Assembly (NCBI GenBank): GCA_021810705.1
Contig: JAJZID010000002.1
Span: 1-43,682 of the forward strand
Reading direction: 5' to 3'
Length of the DNA: 43,682 nucleotides
Source of the DNA: Actinomycetes bacterium
GTDB taxonomy: Bacteria > Actinomycetota > Thermoleophilia > Solirubrobacterales > Solirubrobacteraceae
A model generated the notes under the pieces. The model had not been told where the DNA came from. It searched no databases and worked only from the letters and a program-made list of their open reading frames with translations. A program made the translations under genes and the position numbers. Positions 17,878 to 28,770 of this stretch are shown piece by piece (position 1 is the stretch's first letter; the number at the start of each line of letters is the position of its first letter).

Positions 17878-19107
17878 ATGCCACTTGCTATCGGTCTGAA
17901 CTCTGGGTCCTCGTTTGACGGCATCGACGCCACCTTGGTCGAGATCGAGCTTGGACGGGACGGGCACCCAACCCGCCCACGGTTCGTGGCGGGAACCACG
18001 CGCGATTGGCCCGCAAGCGTCGCCAGCCAGGTGCTGAAGGCGTTTGCCAACGAGCTCAGCATCTTTGAGCTCACACGGCTTCACTACGTGGCGGGCGCCG
18101 TCTACGCCGATGCTGCCAAACAGCTGCTTGACCAGGAGCGGTTGACCGCCTCAGAGGTCGATGTGATCGGCGTCGACGGACAGACGATCTACCAGGAGCC
18201 ACCGGAGCGGGAGCGCTACAGCGAGGTTCCCGACGACGACATCGTTGGGCGCTGGCTGAACGGACCCTATCCCTGCGGCCTGCAGATTGGCGAGCCAGCG
18301 ATTATCGCTTCGCACTGCGACATTCCGGTCGTCTGGAACTTTCGGCCCTCAGACCACGCGCTCGGCGGTAACGCGGCGCCGCTCATGCAGTACCTCGACT
18401 TTGTCGCCTTCCGCGACCTCGGCCGCACGCTGACGCTGAACATCGGTGGTATCGCCAACATCCAGCTGGCCAGCTCCGATCGATCGGAGATGATGGCCTT
18501 TGACACCGGCCCGGGCAACGTCATGATTGACCACGCAATGGGTCGCCTGTATGGCAAGCCCTATGACCTCGACGGTGAAACCGCGGCCGCCGGAGCTGTG
18601 GACGGCGGCCTGCTGCAGGAACTCAAAACGCACCCCTTCTTTGACCGCAAGCCACCGCGGTCCGCCTGGCGGCTGGACTTTGGCGCCAGCTACGCAGACG
18701 CCGTCATCGACCGGCATGCACATCTCAAGGCGCAGGACATAGTCGCGACCTTCACCCGCTTCACAGCATGGTCGATTGCGCTCGCGATCACGCGCTTCAT
18801 CCCACGCGTCGAGGAGATCGGGGTAGTGATCGCGAGCGGCGGTGGTGTGCGCAACTTGACCCTGCTTGCGATGACCCAGGAAGAGCTACCGCCGCACATG
18901 CGACTTGCAAGCTCGGGCGAGTACGGCATCCCCCCTCAATACAAGGAGGCCGTCAAGTTCGCGACGCTCGCTTTTGCCACGCGCCGACTGCTGGCCAACA
19001 ACATTCCAGCCGCAGGCGGGGCAAGCCGTTTTGCGGTGCTCGGGAAGACCGTCTATCCGCCAAGCTACGCGCGCGCGAGCGACGGTGTGGCGCCGCTCTC
19101 GGCCTAG
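17878..19107 (+). CDS. divergent AnmK-family (1,6-anhydro-sugar) kinase
   Basis: GLNSGSSFDGIDATLVEIE, GVDGQTIYQEP, LNIGGIANIQL, FDTGPGNVMIDHAMG. RBS ggaagaggag upstream of ATG 17878; the ORF-track start at 17791 is probably too long. Confidence 0.82.
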   Translation: MPLAIGLNSGSSFDGIDATLVEIELGRDGHPTRPRFVAGTTRDWPASVASQVLKAFANELSIFELTRLHYVAGAVYADAAKQLLDQERLTASEVDVIGVDGQTIYQEPPERERYSEVPDDDIVGRWLNGPYPCGLQIGEPAIIASHCDIPVVWNFRPSDHALGGNAAPLMQYLDFVAFRDLGRTLTLNIGGIANIQLASSDRSEMMAFDTGPGNVMIDHAMGRLYGKPYDLDGETAAAGAVDGGLLQELKTHPFFDRKPPRSAWRLDFGASYADAVIDRHAHLKAQDIVATFTRFTAWSIALAITRFIPRVEEIGVVIASGGGVRNLTLLAMTQEELPPHMRLASSGEYGIPPQYKEAVKFATLAFATRRLLANNIPAAGGASRFAVLGKTVYPPSYARASDGVAPLSA

Positions 19108-19109
19108 CG

Positions 19110-20486
19110 TCAGCGGCGCTGCTCAGCGCCCATCCGCGCCGCACCGGCGGCGCTGCTGGCCATCGGCATGATCGGTAGCAGACAGGCCTGAAGCGAGTGA
19201 TAGACATCCGGTTTGCCGTACCACGGGTGGACCTTGCGGCGGTTGTGCGCGTCCAGCAGCGGAAACCAGCCACCACGCTGGTGGTCTATCAGATGCGTGG
19301 CAGCGAACTCCCAGAAGCGCCGGTACCAGGTCTCATAGACCGGGTTGCCAGTTATGCGAAACAGGTATGAGCTGGTGGCAATGCCCTCCGCCACGGGCCA
19401 GAAGTAATGGTCCGGGTTGGCCGTGGTTCCGTCCCAGTTGACTGTGTAGGGCAGGCCACCGACTTCATCACTCCAACCCAGCGCCACCGCACGACCGAAG
19501 AGGGCCTCAGACACCTCGAGCAGGCGAGCGTCGCTCGTGCCGCTGGCCAGCTGCACCGCCAGCGCCAGCCGCGCCCACTCCAGCGAGTGACCGAGGGTCG
19601 CGCCGTAGGGTCGAAACGGATCGTCCAGCCGCTGCGCGTTGTAGTCCAGCAGAACCCGCCAGTCTGGCGCGTAGTGCTCTGGTAGCAGCCAATCGTGGGC
19701 AGGCGCGAAGCCGCCCGCGAAGCGACGCACAAGCCGATCCGCGCGGGCCACAAGCTCGGGGCGCTCGGCCGCCTCGGCCGCGGCGAGCAGCGCCTCGCAG
19801 AGATGCATGTTGCTGTTCGCCCCCCGGTAGGCCTCAAGCTCGCGCCACTCGCGGTCATAGGCCTCGGAGCCGGCACCGTCCTCCTCTGACCAGAAGTGCT
19901 CATCAAGGACAGCCAGGACGTCAGCCAGCAGGGCCCGGGCGTCATCATGGCCAGCGACCAGTGCGCTGCTCGCAGCCAGGATCACATGCGCGTGACCGTA
20001 GAGTGTTTTGGTTCCGTCGTCGGGCCCCACGCGACCCAGGCCTTCGACGTAGCCGCCGTGCACCGTGTCACGATGACGCTGCCACAGCGCCTCCAGTCCG
20101 CTCTGGACGATCGCCGCGCACCCCGGAACGCCGAGCAGCTCGCCGAGCGCGTAGGAGTGCGTCATCCGCGCCACGGTCAGCAGGTTCTGGCGCGGGGCCA
20201 AGCTGGGCGGGCAGCCGGTTGGCAGGGCACGACCGTCGTCGTCGAGCTCAACCCACCAGCCGTCGGGACCCATGCTGGCCCTGAAGAAGCTCCATAGGCT
20301 CATCGCCTGCGCTGTAACCCAGGCGCGGTGGACTGGGGCATCCAGCCAGGACGGGGCGTCACCAACCGCATCAGCTGTAACGATCAGGGAGTGCACGATC
20401 TCGAGGAGGAGAGTAGCTCGACCGCGCTCAATGAGCCTCGGCCGGTACTGTCTCTGCGGGCCGTATACACCGTCGCCGTCGCGCAC
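19110..20486 (-). CDS. AGE-family epimerase/isomerase (N-acylglucosamine 2-epimerase superfamily)
   Basis: AYRGANSNMHLCEALLAAAEA, LGHSLEWARLALAVQLA, VNWDGTTANPDHYFWPVAEGI, GGWFPLLDAHN. Confidence 0.88.
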   Translation of the reverse strand: MRDGDGVYGPQRQYRPRLIERGRATLLLEIVHSLIVTADAVGDAPSWLDAPVHRAWVTAQAMSLWSFFRASMGPDGWWVELDDDGRALPTGCPPSLAPRQNLLTVARMTHSYALGELLGVPGCAAIVQSGLEALWQRHRDTVHGGYVEGLGRVGPDDGTKTLYGHAHVILAASSALVAGHDDARALLADVLAVLDEHFWSEEDGAGSEAYDREWRELEAYRGANSNMHLCEALLAAAEAAERPELVARADRLVRRFAGGFAPAHDWLLPEHYAPDWRVLLDYNAQRLDDPFRPYGATLGHSLEWARLALAVQLASGTSDARLLEVSEALFGRAVALGWSDEVGGLPYTVNWDGTTANPDHYFWPVAEGIATSSYLFRITGNPVYETWYRRFWEFAATHLIDHQRGGWFPLLDAHNRRKVHPWYGKPDVYHSLQACLLPIMPMASSAAGAARMGAEQRR

Positions 20487-20565
20487 CGCTTAGATCTGCA
20501 CAGCTGAGCGTGCTGGTGCACTGGCACCCGGTTTCAGCCCCGGTCAACCAACCTCAACAGCCTCG

Positions 20566-21612
20566 TCAATCCGGCTTGACGGCAGACGACCCCGCCCACA
20601 AGTTGACCTGGCCATCCTGGGCGTGGTGGTCGATCTCGGCGAGTTCCTCGGCGCTGAACTCGAGGTTCTCAAGCGCGTGCAGGTTGGATTCCAGCTGCTG
20701 CAGGCTCGAGACCCCCACGAGCGTCGAGGTGACGCGTGGGTCGCGCAGCGTCCACGCGAGCGCCATCTGGGCGAGTGTCTGGCCGCGGCGCTTGGCGATC
20801 GAGTCAAGCGCCCGGACGCGCTCCAGGTTCTCGGGAGTAAGCAGCTTCTCATCGAAGCTGACCCCGGTACGCACGCGCGAGTCCGCCGGGATGCCACCCA
20901 GGTAGCGGTCGGTGAGCAGACCCTGGGCGAGCGGCCCGAAGCCGATGCAGCCGACGCCCTCCTCCTCGAGCACGTCCAGCAGCCGGTGCTCGATCCAGCG
21001 GTTCAGCAGCGAATACGAGGGCTGGTGGATCAGCAGCGGCGTCCCGAGCGCGCGCAGGATCGCGATCGCCTCACGCGTCAGCTCCGGACCGTAGGAGCTG
21101 ATCCCCACATACAGGGCTTTGCCCTGGCGCACGGCGCTGTCGAGCGCGCCCATCGTCTCCTCGAGTGGCGTCTCCGGATCGGCGCGGTGCGAGTAGAAGA
21201 TGTCGACGTAATCGAGCCCCATGCGGGCGAGGCTCTGGTCGAGGCTCGCGAGCAGGTGCTTGCGCGAGCCGAACTCGCCGTAGGGGCCCGGCCACATATC
21301 AAAGCCTGCCTTGGTGGAGATGATGAGTTCGTCTCGCAGTCCCGCAAAGTCCTCGCGCAGGATGCGTCCGAAGTTCGTCTCAGCCGAGCCATACGGACGC
21401 CCGTAGTTGTTGGCCAGGTCGAAGTGGGTGATGCCCGCATCGAAGGCGCCACGCAGGATCGCCCGGCTCTGCTCGAGCGGGTTGGAATCGCCGAAGTTCT
21501 GCCACAGGCCAAGGGAGATCGGCGGCAGCAGCAGCCCGCTACGCCCGGTGCGGCGGTACTGCACCGAGTCGTAGCGGTCAGGGCTTGGTGCATAGCGTTC
21601 GAGTGCAGGCAT
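20566..21612 (-). CDS. aldo/keto reductase (YghZ / L-glyceraldehyde-3-phosphate reductase-like)
   Basis: YRRTGRSGLLLPPISLGLWQNFG, THFDLANNYGRPYGSAE, MGLDYVDIFYSHRADP, GPLAQGLLTDRYL. Confidence 0.93.
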   Translation of the reverse strand: MPALERYAPSPDRYDSVQYRRTGRSGLLLPPISLGLWQNFGDSNPLEQSRAILRGAFDAGITHFDLANNYGRPYGSAETNFGRILREDFAGLRDELIISTKAGFDMWPGPYGEFGSRKHLLASLDQSLARMGLDYVDIFYSHRADPETPLEETMGALDSAVRQGKALYVGISSYGPELTREAIAILRALGTPLLIHQPSYSLLNRWIEHRLLDVLEEEGVGCIGFGPLAQGLLTDRYLGGIPADSRVRTGVSFDEKLLTPENLERVRALDSIAKRRGQTLAQMALAWTLRDPRVTSTLVGVSSLQQLESNLHALENLEFSAEELAEIDHHAQDGQVNLWAGSSAVKPD

Positions 21613-21644
21613 CCCCGGCGGTCTGGTTCAGAGCCTCGAGGCGA

Positions 21645-22301
21645 TCAGCTCTCGGTCGTTTCAGCCTCAGCGGCCGGCTCTTCGACGGCCGCTTCACTGG
21701 CTGGCTCGGCCTCCTCGGCCTGGGGCTCAGCGTGGTCAACGGCGTGTGCCTGGTCTGCGGCAGCCGCCGCCGGCGCGCTGGCCGGCTCGGCCGGTACCGG
21801 TACCGGCTCGGGCGTGGCGCGGGCCTGGGCCAGGAAATGGGCGCCGGCCGCGCCCGCCGTGCCGAGCGCCAGCGAGAGGAGGCTCCAGCGGGCGCCCTCG
21901 CGCTCCTTGCCGCGCAGGGCATCCAGTGACAGTGCGCCCGGACCGGACTCGGCCAGTGCGAGCGCCGCGGCGGCGAGCACCACGTTGTACTCGTAACCGC
22001 CCTTGCTCGCCCACGGGCCGTTCTTGAGGTGCACCCGGTTGATCGCCGTGAGCATCACCGAGACGATGCTGGCGGAAGCAAGCGGCGTGCGGTATCCGAG
22101 CAGCAGCCCCGCCCCGCCGAGGGTCTCGGCGGCGCCGCCCGCGGCGGCGTGCAGCGTCCCGGGCTTGAGCCCCATCTTGTCGAAGTTCTCGGCCGTGGCC
22201 TTCAGGCCATTGCCACCAAACCAGCCGAACAGCTTCTGGGTGCCGTGTCCGATGAAGAAACCCCCCACCGCTGCACGGAGCATCAAACGCCCGATCTTCA
22301 T
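21645..22301 (-). CDS. DoxX-family membrane protein with Ala/Pro/Glu-rich C-terminal extension
   Basis: LRAAVGGFFIGHGTQKLFGWFGG, AGGAAETLGGAGLLLGYRTPLAS; low-complexity tail PEPVPVPAEPASAPAAAAADQ.... Confidence 0.88.
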   Translation of the reverse strand: MKIGRLMLRAAVGGFFIGHGTQKLFGWFGGNGLKATAENFDKMGLKPGTLHAAAGGAAETLGGAGLLLGYRTPLASASIVSVMLTAINRVHLKNGPWASKGGYEYNVVLAAAALALAESGPGALSLDALRGKEREGARWSLLSLALGTAGAAGAHFLAQARATPEPVPVPAEPASAPAAAAADQAHAVDHAEPQAEEAEPASEAAVEEPAAEAETTES

Positions 22302-22314
22302 TACTTGACCTCGC

Positions 22315-23394
22315 TTATGCCGTTGTCGCTTGAGCCAACACGGTAACTGGTTCTACGGTTGCCGGTGGTGAGCGCCGCTCCAACTCGGCGCGCACCAGCG
22401 GCGCCACCTGGGTGCCGAAGAGTTCGATCGAGCGCAGCACGTCGGCGTGGGCGACGTCGCCGACGCTGAACTGGCCGATGTAGCGCTGGTTGCCGAAGAG
22501 CTCGTGCTCCATCAGGATCTTCTCCGCGACCGCCTCTGGGGAGCCGACGGCCAGCGCGCCGTCGGGCGCTGCAAGCGCCTCGTACTGGGCGCGCCCGGCG
22601 GGCGGCCAGCCGCGCTCACGCCCGATGCGGTTCATCATCTGCAGGTATGGGTGGGCAAAGGCGCTGTCGGCCGCCGCACGGGTGGGTGCGACGAAGGCGT
22701 GCGTGTTGATCGCAAGCCGACGGTCTGCGGGATCGTGGCCACTCTGACGCCAGATGCGGTCGTAGAGCTCGACCAGCGGCTTGAAGCGGGCCGGCTGGCC
22801 GCCGATGATCGCCACGGTCAGCGGCAGACCGAGCGTGGCCGCGCGGACCACCGACTGGGGTGTGCCGCCGACGGCAACCCAGACCGGCAGCGGATCCTGC
22901 ACCGGGCGCGGGTACACCTCGGCCTGGGCGAGCGCTGGACGGTGGCGGCCCGACCAGGTCACCGGGTTGCCGGCGCGCAGCGCCAAAAGCAGCTCGAGCT
23001 TCTCGGCGTAGAGCTCGTCGTAGTCGTCCAGGTCGTAGCCGAAGAGCGGAAAGGATTCGATGAAGGAGCCGCGTCCGGCCATGATCTCGGCGCGCCCGCC
23101 GGAGATCAGGTCGACCTGCGCAAACTGCTCGAAGACCCGCACGGGGTCATCGGAGCTCAGCACCGTGACCGCACTCGAGAGCCGGATGCGCTCGGTCTGG
23201 GCGGCGATCGCCGCGAGCGCAACCGGGGGCGAGGAGATCAGATAGTCGGCGCGGTGGTGCTCCCCGATCGCGAACACGTCGATCCCGACTTCGTCTGCCA
23301 GCCGCGCCTCCTCGAGCAGCTCGCGCATGCGCTGCTCGGGTGAGCGGCCGGCGGGCAGATCGGCGAAGGTGGCAAGGCCAAGCTCAAAGCTCAT
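22315..23394 (-). CDS. LLM-class flavin-dependent oxidoreductase (luciferase-like)
   Basis: [82 protein letters not shown]. Confidence 0.93.
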   Translation of the reverse strand: MSFELGLATFADLPAGRSPEQRMRELLEEARLADEVGIDVFAIGEHHRADYLISSPPVALAAIAAQTERIRLSSAVTVLSSDDPVRVFEQFAQVDLISGGRAEIMAGRGSFIESFPLFGYDLDDYDELYAEKLELLLALRAGNPVTWSGRHRPALAQAEVYPRPVQDPLPVWVAVGGTPQSVVRAATLGLPLTVAIIGGQPARFKPLVELYDRIWRQSGHDPADRRLAINTHAFVAPTRAAADSAFAHPYLQMMNRIGRERGWPPAGRAQYEALAAPDGALAVGSPEAVAEKILMEHELFGNQRYIGQFSVGDVAHADVLRSIELFGTQVAPLVRAELERRSPPATVEPVTVLAQATTA

Positions 23395-23427
23395 TTAACG
23401 AGCGTAGCACAATGGTTGCGCGCGCAA

Positions 23428-25074
23428 CTAACGGCTGTAGAGCGCCCGATCCAACCACTCGATCGAGCGCTCGAGCTGCTCGACCGTCGCCTTCGCGACC
23501 GTCTCGATGCCAAGCGCGCGGTTGACCTCGGCGTTGATATCCGCGTGGCGCACGCGGCGGTCGCGCGCGAGCTCGGCGACCAGCCGTTGGCGCCGGGAGC
23601 GCAACGCTGCCCGGCGCTCGAACAACGGAACCGCTCCGTCATCGGCCGGCGCGACGAGCGCCGGCGTCTGGGCGAGAGCCGGCGCGGGGACCGCCTCGGC
23701 ACGAGCCAGCGCGGGCACCACCGGCGCGGGCACCACCGGGGCGGGCCCAAAGAGCGTGAGCTGCGGCGCCACGTCGGCGCTCAGCGGCTCGAAGTCGAGC
23801 ACCTCGCCGCGCTCGCTGGCACGCCGCTCCAGAGCGTCGAGCTCCGCCTCGTCGCCCTGCTCTGCCTCGCGCCTGCGGACGATCTGGCGCAGTTCGGTCT
23901 CAACGCTCGTGGCGTGGTCGCGCAGCACCGGCTCGGCGGGGATGTAGAGCCAGCTCGGCTCCGGCTCACGTCCCGGGATCGTGCGCACGAAACGCCCGAC
24001 GATTTGGCGGAAGATCATCGCCGTCTTGGCGGCGGTCGCGTAAACACCAACCCGCAGACGCGGGATGTCGACACCCTCAGAGACCATGTTCACGGCCACG
24101 ATCCAGGGCTCGGTGGACCCGCTGAAGGCTGCCAGTCGCGCCGCTGCCCGGGGGTCCTGGTGCAGCACGACCACGGGCGCCACGCCGCTCACCTCGCGCA
24201 GCCGCGCCGCGATCCGCCTGGCATGGTCGGAGTCTGCGGCAACCACCAGCCCGCCCGCGTCAGGGTGGCTTGCGGCGCGCAGCGCCGCAAGCCGTGCGTT
24301 GGCCTCACCGAGGATGCGCGGCAGACCGTCCGGCAGATCTGTGGAGATCGCCGTGCGGTAGCGCCGGGCCGCCTCACGCGTCGACAGCACGGTCTCGAAG
24401 CTCGACTCGATCACGTCCTCGCCGCTGCGCCACGAGAGTGCCCCGTCGTAGGTCACGAACACCACCGGCCGGCAGACCCCGTCGCGCACCGCCTCGGCGT
24501 AGGTGTAGGCGACATCCGGCTCCGCCAGGCCGTCGCCGTCGTAGGCAACGCCGGGGATCGGCGCGGCGTCGCTGCGGAAGGGGGTGCCGGACAAGAGCAG
24601 CCAGCGTCCGCTCTCCCCGAACGCCTGGCTGAAGGAGGCTCCCCAGGCCAGATCCTCGCCGAGGTGGTGCGCCTCGTCGGCGACCACGAGCGTCTGCCCC
24701 CGCGCCGCAGCCGTCCACGCGCGCGGCGCCGAGGCGATCCGCGCGTAGGTCACGACCACACCGTGAAAGCCGCGCGGCGGACGGGGCGTATCCGCGTCCG
24801 GCGCGAGCTCGAGCCCGAGCGCGTGCGCAGCCCGTGCCCACTGTCGCGTCAGCGGCGCGGTCGGGCAGGCGATCACGACCCCGCCGGCACGGCCACAGGC
24901 CAGCTCGGTCCGCGCAAACTCGAGCGCCGGCCGCGTCTTGCCTGCACCCGGCGCGGCGGAGATCAGAAAGGATCCCTCACGCCAGTCCGCCATCGCCTCA
25001 AGCGCCCTCTCCTGCCAGGCGCGCAGGCGCGTCGCGCCCGCCGTCCCTGGCCGCTGTCTGATCGTCACTGACAC
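23428..25074 (-). CDS. SF2 DEAD/DEAH-box helicase family protein
   Basis: LRAWQERALEAM, Walker A SAAPGAGKT, DEAH box VVADEAHHL, LLLSGTPFRSD, QIVGRFVRT. Confidence 0.93.
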   Translation of the reverse strand: MSVTIRQRPGTAGATRLRAWQERALEAMADWREGSFLISAAPGAGKTRPALEFARTELACGRAGGVVIACPTAPLTRQWARAAHALGLELAPDADTPRPPRGFHGVVVTYARIASAPRAWTAAARGQTLVVADEAHHLGEDLAWGASFSQAFGESGRWLLLSGTPFRSDAAPIPGVAYDGDGLAEPDVAYTYAEAVRDGVCRPVVFVTYDGALSWRSGEDVIESSFETVLSTREAARRYRTAISTDLPDGLPRILGEANARLAALRAASHPDAGGLVVAADSDHARRIAARLREVSGVAPVVVLHQDPRAAARLAAFSGSTEPWIVAVNMVSEGVDIPRLRVGVYATAAKTAMIFRQIVGRFVRTIPGREPEPSWLYIPAEPVLRDHATSVETELRQIVRRREAEQGDEAELDALERRASERGEVLDFEPLSADVAPQLTLFGPAPVVPAPVVPALARAEAVPAPALAQTPALVAPADDGAVPLFERRAALRSRRQRLVAELARDRRVRHADINAEVNRALGIETVAKATVEQLERSIEWLDRALYSR

Positions 25075-25141
25075 GAGTCCGGCATGGTGGCGGATCGACC
25101 GGACGGCTCATCGGCGTCACGCAGACCGTAGGATCAACGCT

Positions 25142-25966
25142 GTGCTCGAGCCGTTTGTCGACCTCAGCTGGTGCCTTGCCAACCGCGCGGCGATAACGCT
25201 CGCGGATGTCCGCTGGTACCTCGACGGCCGCTCTGGCACCGAAGCCTACGCGGCCGGGCACATTCCCGGGGCGGTCTTCGTGGACCTCGACACGGTCCTC
25301 TCGGAGCCGCACGAAGACGACCGCGGCGGCCGCCACCCGCTGCCCACGCCGGAGCGCTTCGCGGACGGCCTGGCGGCACTCGGGATCGGTGACAACGACA
25401 CGGTCGTGGCCTACGACGACCTCGGCGGGATCGTCGCCGCAAGGCTCGTCTGGCTGCTGCGTGCGACCGGCCACACCGCGGCCGTGCTCGACGGCGGCTT
25501 GGCCGCCTGGCCGGCCACAGAGCTTGAGCGGGGCTCGCCACCGCCGCGCCCACCGGCACGCTTCACAGCGGTCCCCTGGCCCGTCGAGCGCCTCGCCTCG
25601 ATCGACGAGGTGGCAGGCGGTGACCACGTCGTGATCGACGCCCGCGACCGTGAGCGCTTCGCCGGCGGCCCGGACCCGGTCGATCCGCGCTCCGGGCACA
25701 TCCCGGGCGCCCGCAGCGTGCCGGTGCGCGAGCACCTGGAACCCGGCGGCCGCATCGCCGGCCGCGAGCGCCTGCGCGAAACCTTCGCCCGGGCCGGCAT
25801 CGGCGAGGGCAGCCCGGTGATCTCCTACTGCGGCTCGGGGGTGTCAGCCTGCCTGAACCTGCTGCTGCTCGAGCATGCAGGACTGGTCGAGGGCCGCCTC
25901 TACCCGGGCTCGTGGTCTGAGTGGAGCCGCGACGATAGGCGCCCGGTCGCCACCGGGGAAGACTGA
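25142..25966 (+). CDS. tandem-rhodanese sulfurtransferase (thiosulfate/3-mercaptopyruvate sulfurtransferase-like)
   Basis: Two rhodanese domains; [15 protein letters not shown], second domain [12 protein letters not shown] and active-site [15 protein letters not shown] start at 25142 matches the start of homology. Confidence 0.92.
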   Translation: MLEPFVDLSWCLANRAAITLADVRWYLDGRSGTEAYAAGHIPGAVFVDLDTVLSEPHEDDRGGRHPLPTPERFADGLAALGIGDNDTVVAYDDLGGIVAARLVWLLRATGHTAAVLDGGLAAWPATELERGSPPPRPPARFTAVPWPVERLASIDEVAGGDHVVIDARDRERFAGGPDPVDPRSGHIPGARSVPVREHLEPGGRIAGRERLRETFARAGIGEGSPVISYCGSGVSACLNLLLLEHAGLVEGRLYPGSWSEWSRDDRRPVATGED

Positions 25967-25980
25967 GCTACCGTGAGAGC

Positions 25981-26400
25981 ATGGAAACCGAGCGTCCAAT
26001 CCCAGCTGACCCCTCCACGCTGAGCGACGCGCAGTGGCGTGAGCGCCTCAGCCCCGAGGCCTACAAGGTCCTGCGCCACGCCGCCACCGAGCGGCCTTAC
26101 ACCGGCACCCTGCTGGACAACAAGGAGACCGGCATGTACCACTGCGCCGGCTGCGGCGCGCCGCTGTTCTCCTCAGCGACGAAGTTCGACTCCGGCTGCG
26201 GCTGGCCGAGCTTCTACGCGCCGGTCGAGGGCGAAGGCGTCGTCAACCGCCTGGACACAAGCCACGGCATGATCCGCACCGAGGTGATCTGCAAGAGCTG
26301 TGGCGGCCACCTCGGCCACGTCTTCGAGGACGGCCCGGAGCCGACCGGCCTGCGCTACTGCATCAACTCGGTGGCGCTGGGCTTCGACCCGGCGAACTGA
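25981..26400 (+). CDS. msrB: peptide-methionine (R)-S-oxide reductase
   Basis: [68 protein letters not shown]; zinc CXXC pairs present. Confidence 0.97.
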   Translation: METERPIPADPSTLSDAQWRERLSPEAYKVLRHAATERPYTGTLLDNKETGMYHCAGCGAPLFSSATKFDSGCGWPSFYAPVEGEGVVNRLDTSHGMIRTEVICKSCGGHLGHVFEDGPEPTGLRYCINSVALGFDPAN

Positions 26401-26408
26401 CCGCACAC

Positions 26409-26440
26409 CCGGTGGGTGGTCGCGCTCGACCACCCACCGG
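26409..26440. terminator. perfect 13-bp-stem hairpin between convergent msrB and histidine kinase genes; candidate bidirectional terminator without T-tract
   Basis: CCGGTGGGTGGTC-GCGCTC-GACCACCCACCGG, 8 nt after the msrB stop. Confidence 0.7.
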
Positions 26441-26462
26441 CCAAGGCCGCGCAGACGACGCC

Positions 26463-28013
26463 TCAGAAGTCGCTCAAGCCGCCGGCTGGCTCCCCGGCCG
26501 GCGGCTCCGTGGCGCGCAGGCGCAGCACGAACGTGGCGCCGGGGCCGTCGCTGTCAGCGAGCACCAGCGAGCCACCCATCCGCTGCGCGAGCTCGCGACC
26601 GATCGCCAGGCCAAGCCCGAAGCCGGCCTCGCCGCCCGTCTCGCGGCCCCGCTTGAAGCGCTCGAAGATCAGTGCCCGCTCCTCCTTGGAGATCCCGGGG
26701 CCCTGATCTGAGACGGTCAGGGTCGGCTCGGGCAGCGCGCTGACCGTGACCGTGATCTCGCTGCCCGCCGGCGCGATCCGCAGCGCGTTGTCGAGCAGGA
26801 TGCGCAGGATGCGTGCGACGCTGCCGGGGTCGGCCAGCGCCCAGGCCGGCGTCGCGTCCTCGCTCAGCACGATCGCCACCTCACGCGTGCCGCTCGCCAA
26901 CTCGAACTCAGCCAGCACCGCACGCCCAAGCTCACCCAGCGAAACCGGCTCGGAGCGCAGGCCCACCTCCGCATCGATCCGACTCAGGTCGAGCAGGTCC
27001 GCGGCCAGCCGGGCCAGCCGCCGCGACTGCACGCGGGCGCGCTCGAGCAGCGCGGAGGCATCCTCAAGGTCGGGGTGGTCGGCCTGCAGGTCCTCCTCCA
27101 GCAGCTCGAGCATTCCTTCCAGTGAAGCCAGCGGCGTGCGTAGCTCATGCGAAGCGGTGGCGACGAACGCGCGCCGCGCCTCCTCCTGCTGGCGTAAGCG
27201 TCGCTGCATGATCGAAAACGACCGCGAGAGATCACCGACCTCGTCACGGGCGCGCTCGGCAGGGAGGCTCGAGACACTCGCGCCGATCGCGATCTGCAGA
27301 GCCGCCTGGCGCAGCCGCTGCAGGCGACTGACGAGCGTGCCTGCCAGCGGGATCGCGATCAGCACCGTGAGGATGATCGCCACGCCCGCACCGATCTCGA
27401 AGGCGTGACGGACCGCCGTGACGGTCGCGCCGATCTCGTTGTTGGCGATCCGCACGACCAGCACGGCGTCGGCCGCCTTCAGCCACACGGCCGCCCGCAC
27501 GGTGGTCCCGTTGGAGCCCAGCGAGACATACGCGCGGCGATGTCCGAAGGCGCGTCTGATGTCGCTGAGCGGCCTGGCCGCCGCGATCTCGGCGAGCGCC
27601 GTCTGGTCGGACTGGTTGACCGACGGGATCACCAGGTTGCAGTTGCCCTGGTAGTCAAGTGGCCCGCAGAGCGCGATGTCGGCGTCGCCGAAGCGGTTAC
27701 GCAGCGCCGACTCCCAGCTGACGAGCTCGCCCGCGGCCGTGGCGGCCTGCTTGGCGACCTGGCTGCGCCGCGGTGCTATCAGGCCGATGGGAATCAGCTC
27801 GTACTGGATCTGCCGGAGCTTCTCGAGCTCGGGCCCGGCGTGCAGGACAGCGCTCTTGAGCGTGCTCTTGGACGCGTCCGTCAGCAACGTCTCCAGACGC
27901 GGCAGCAGCACCAGTGCGGCCGCCCCCAGGCTGATCGCCGTTGTGGCGAGCACGGCGCCGACGATCCGGCCACGGAGCCCGAACGCGCTCCAACGCAGCC
28001 GCGCCAGCAACAC
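26463..28013 (-). CDS. sensor histidine kinase (HAMP + HisKA + HATPase_c)
   Basis: FVATASHELRTPLASLEGMLELL, ILRILLDNALRIAPAG, VSDQGPGISKEERALIFERFKRG. Confidence 0.96.
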   Translation of the reverse strand: MLLARLRWSAFGLRGRIVGAVLATTAISLGAAALVLLPRLETLLTDASKSTLKSAVLHAGPELEKLRQIQYELIPIGLIAPRRSQVAKQAATAAGELVSWESALRNRFGDADIALCGPLDYQGNCNLVIPSVNQSDQTALAEIAAARPLSDIRRAFGHRRAYVSLGSNGTTVRAAVWLKAADAVLVVRIANNEIGATVTAVRHAFEIGAGVAIILTVLIAIPLAGTLVSRLQRLRQAALQIAIGASVSSLPAERARDEVGDLSRSFSIMQRRLRQQEEARRAFVATASHELRTPLASLEGMLELLEEDLQADHPDLEDASALLERARVQSRRLARLAADLLDLSRIDAEVGLRSEPVSLGELGRAVLAEFELASGTREVAIVLSEDATPAWALADPGSVARILRILLDNALRIAPAGSEITVTVSALPEPTLTVSDQGPGISKEERALIFERFKRGRETGGEAGFGLGLAIGRELAQRMGGSLVLADSDGPGATFVLRLRATEPPAGEPAGGLSDF

Positions 28014-28020
28014 GGGGCCG

Positions 28021-28742
<722 letters not shown>

Positions 28743-28770
<28 letters not shown>

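Noticed and set aside
23416-25071. 551-aa plus-strand ORF opposite the first helicase
   Set aside because: Exact antisense shadow of a motif-rich helicase; no family motifs.
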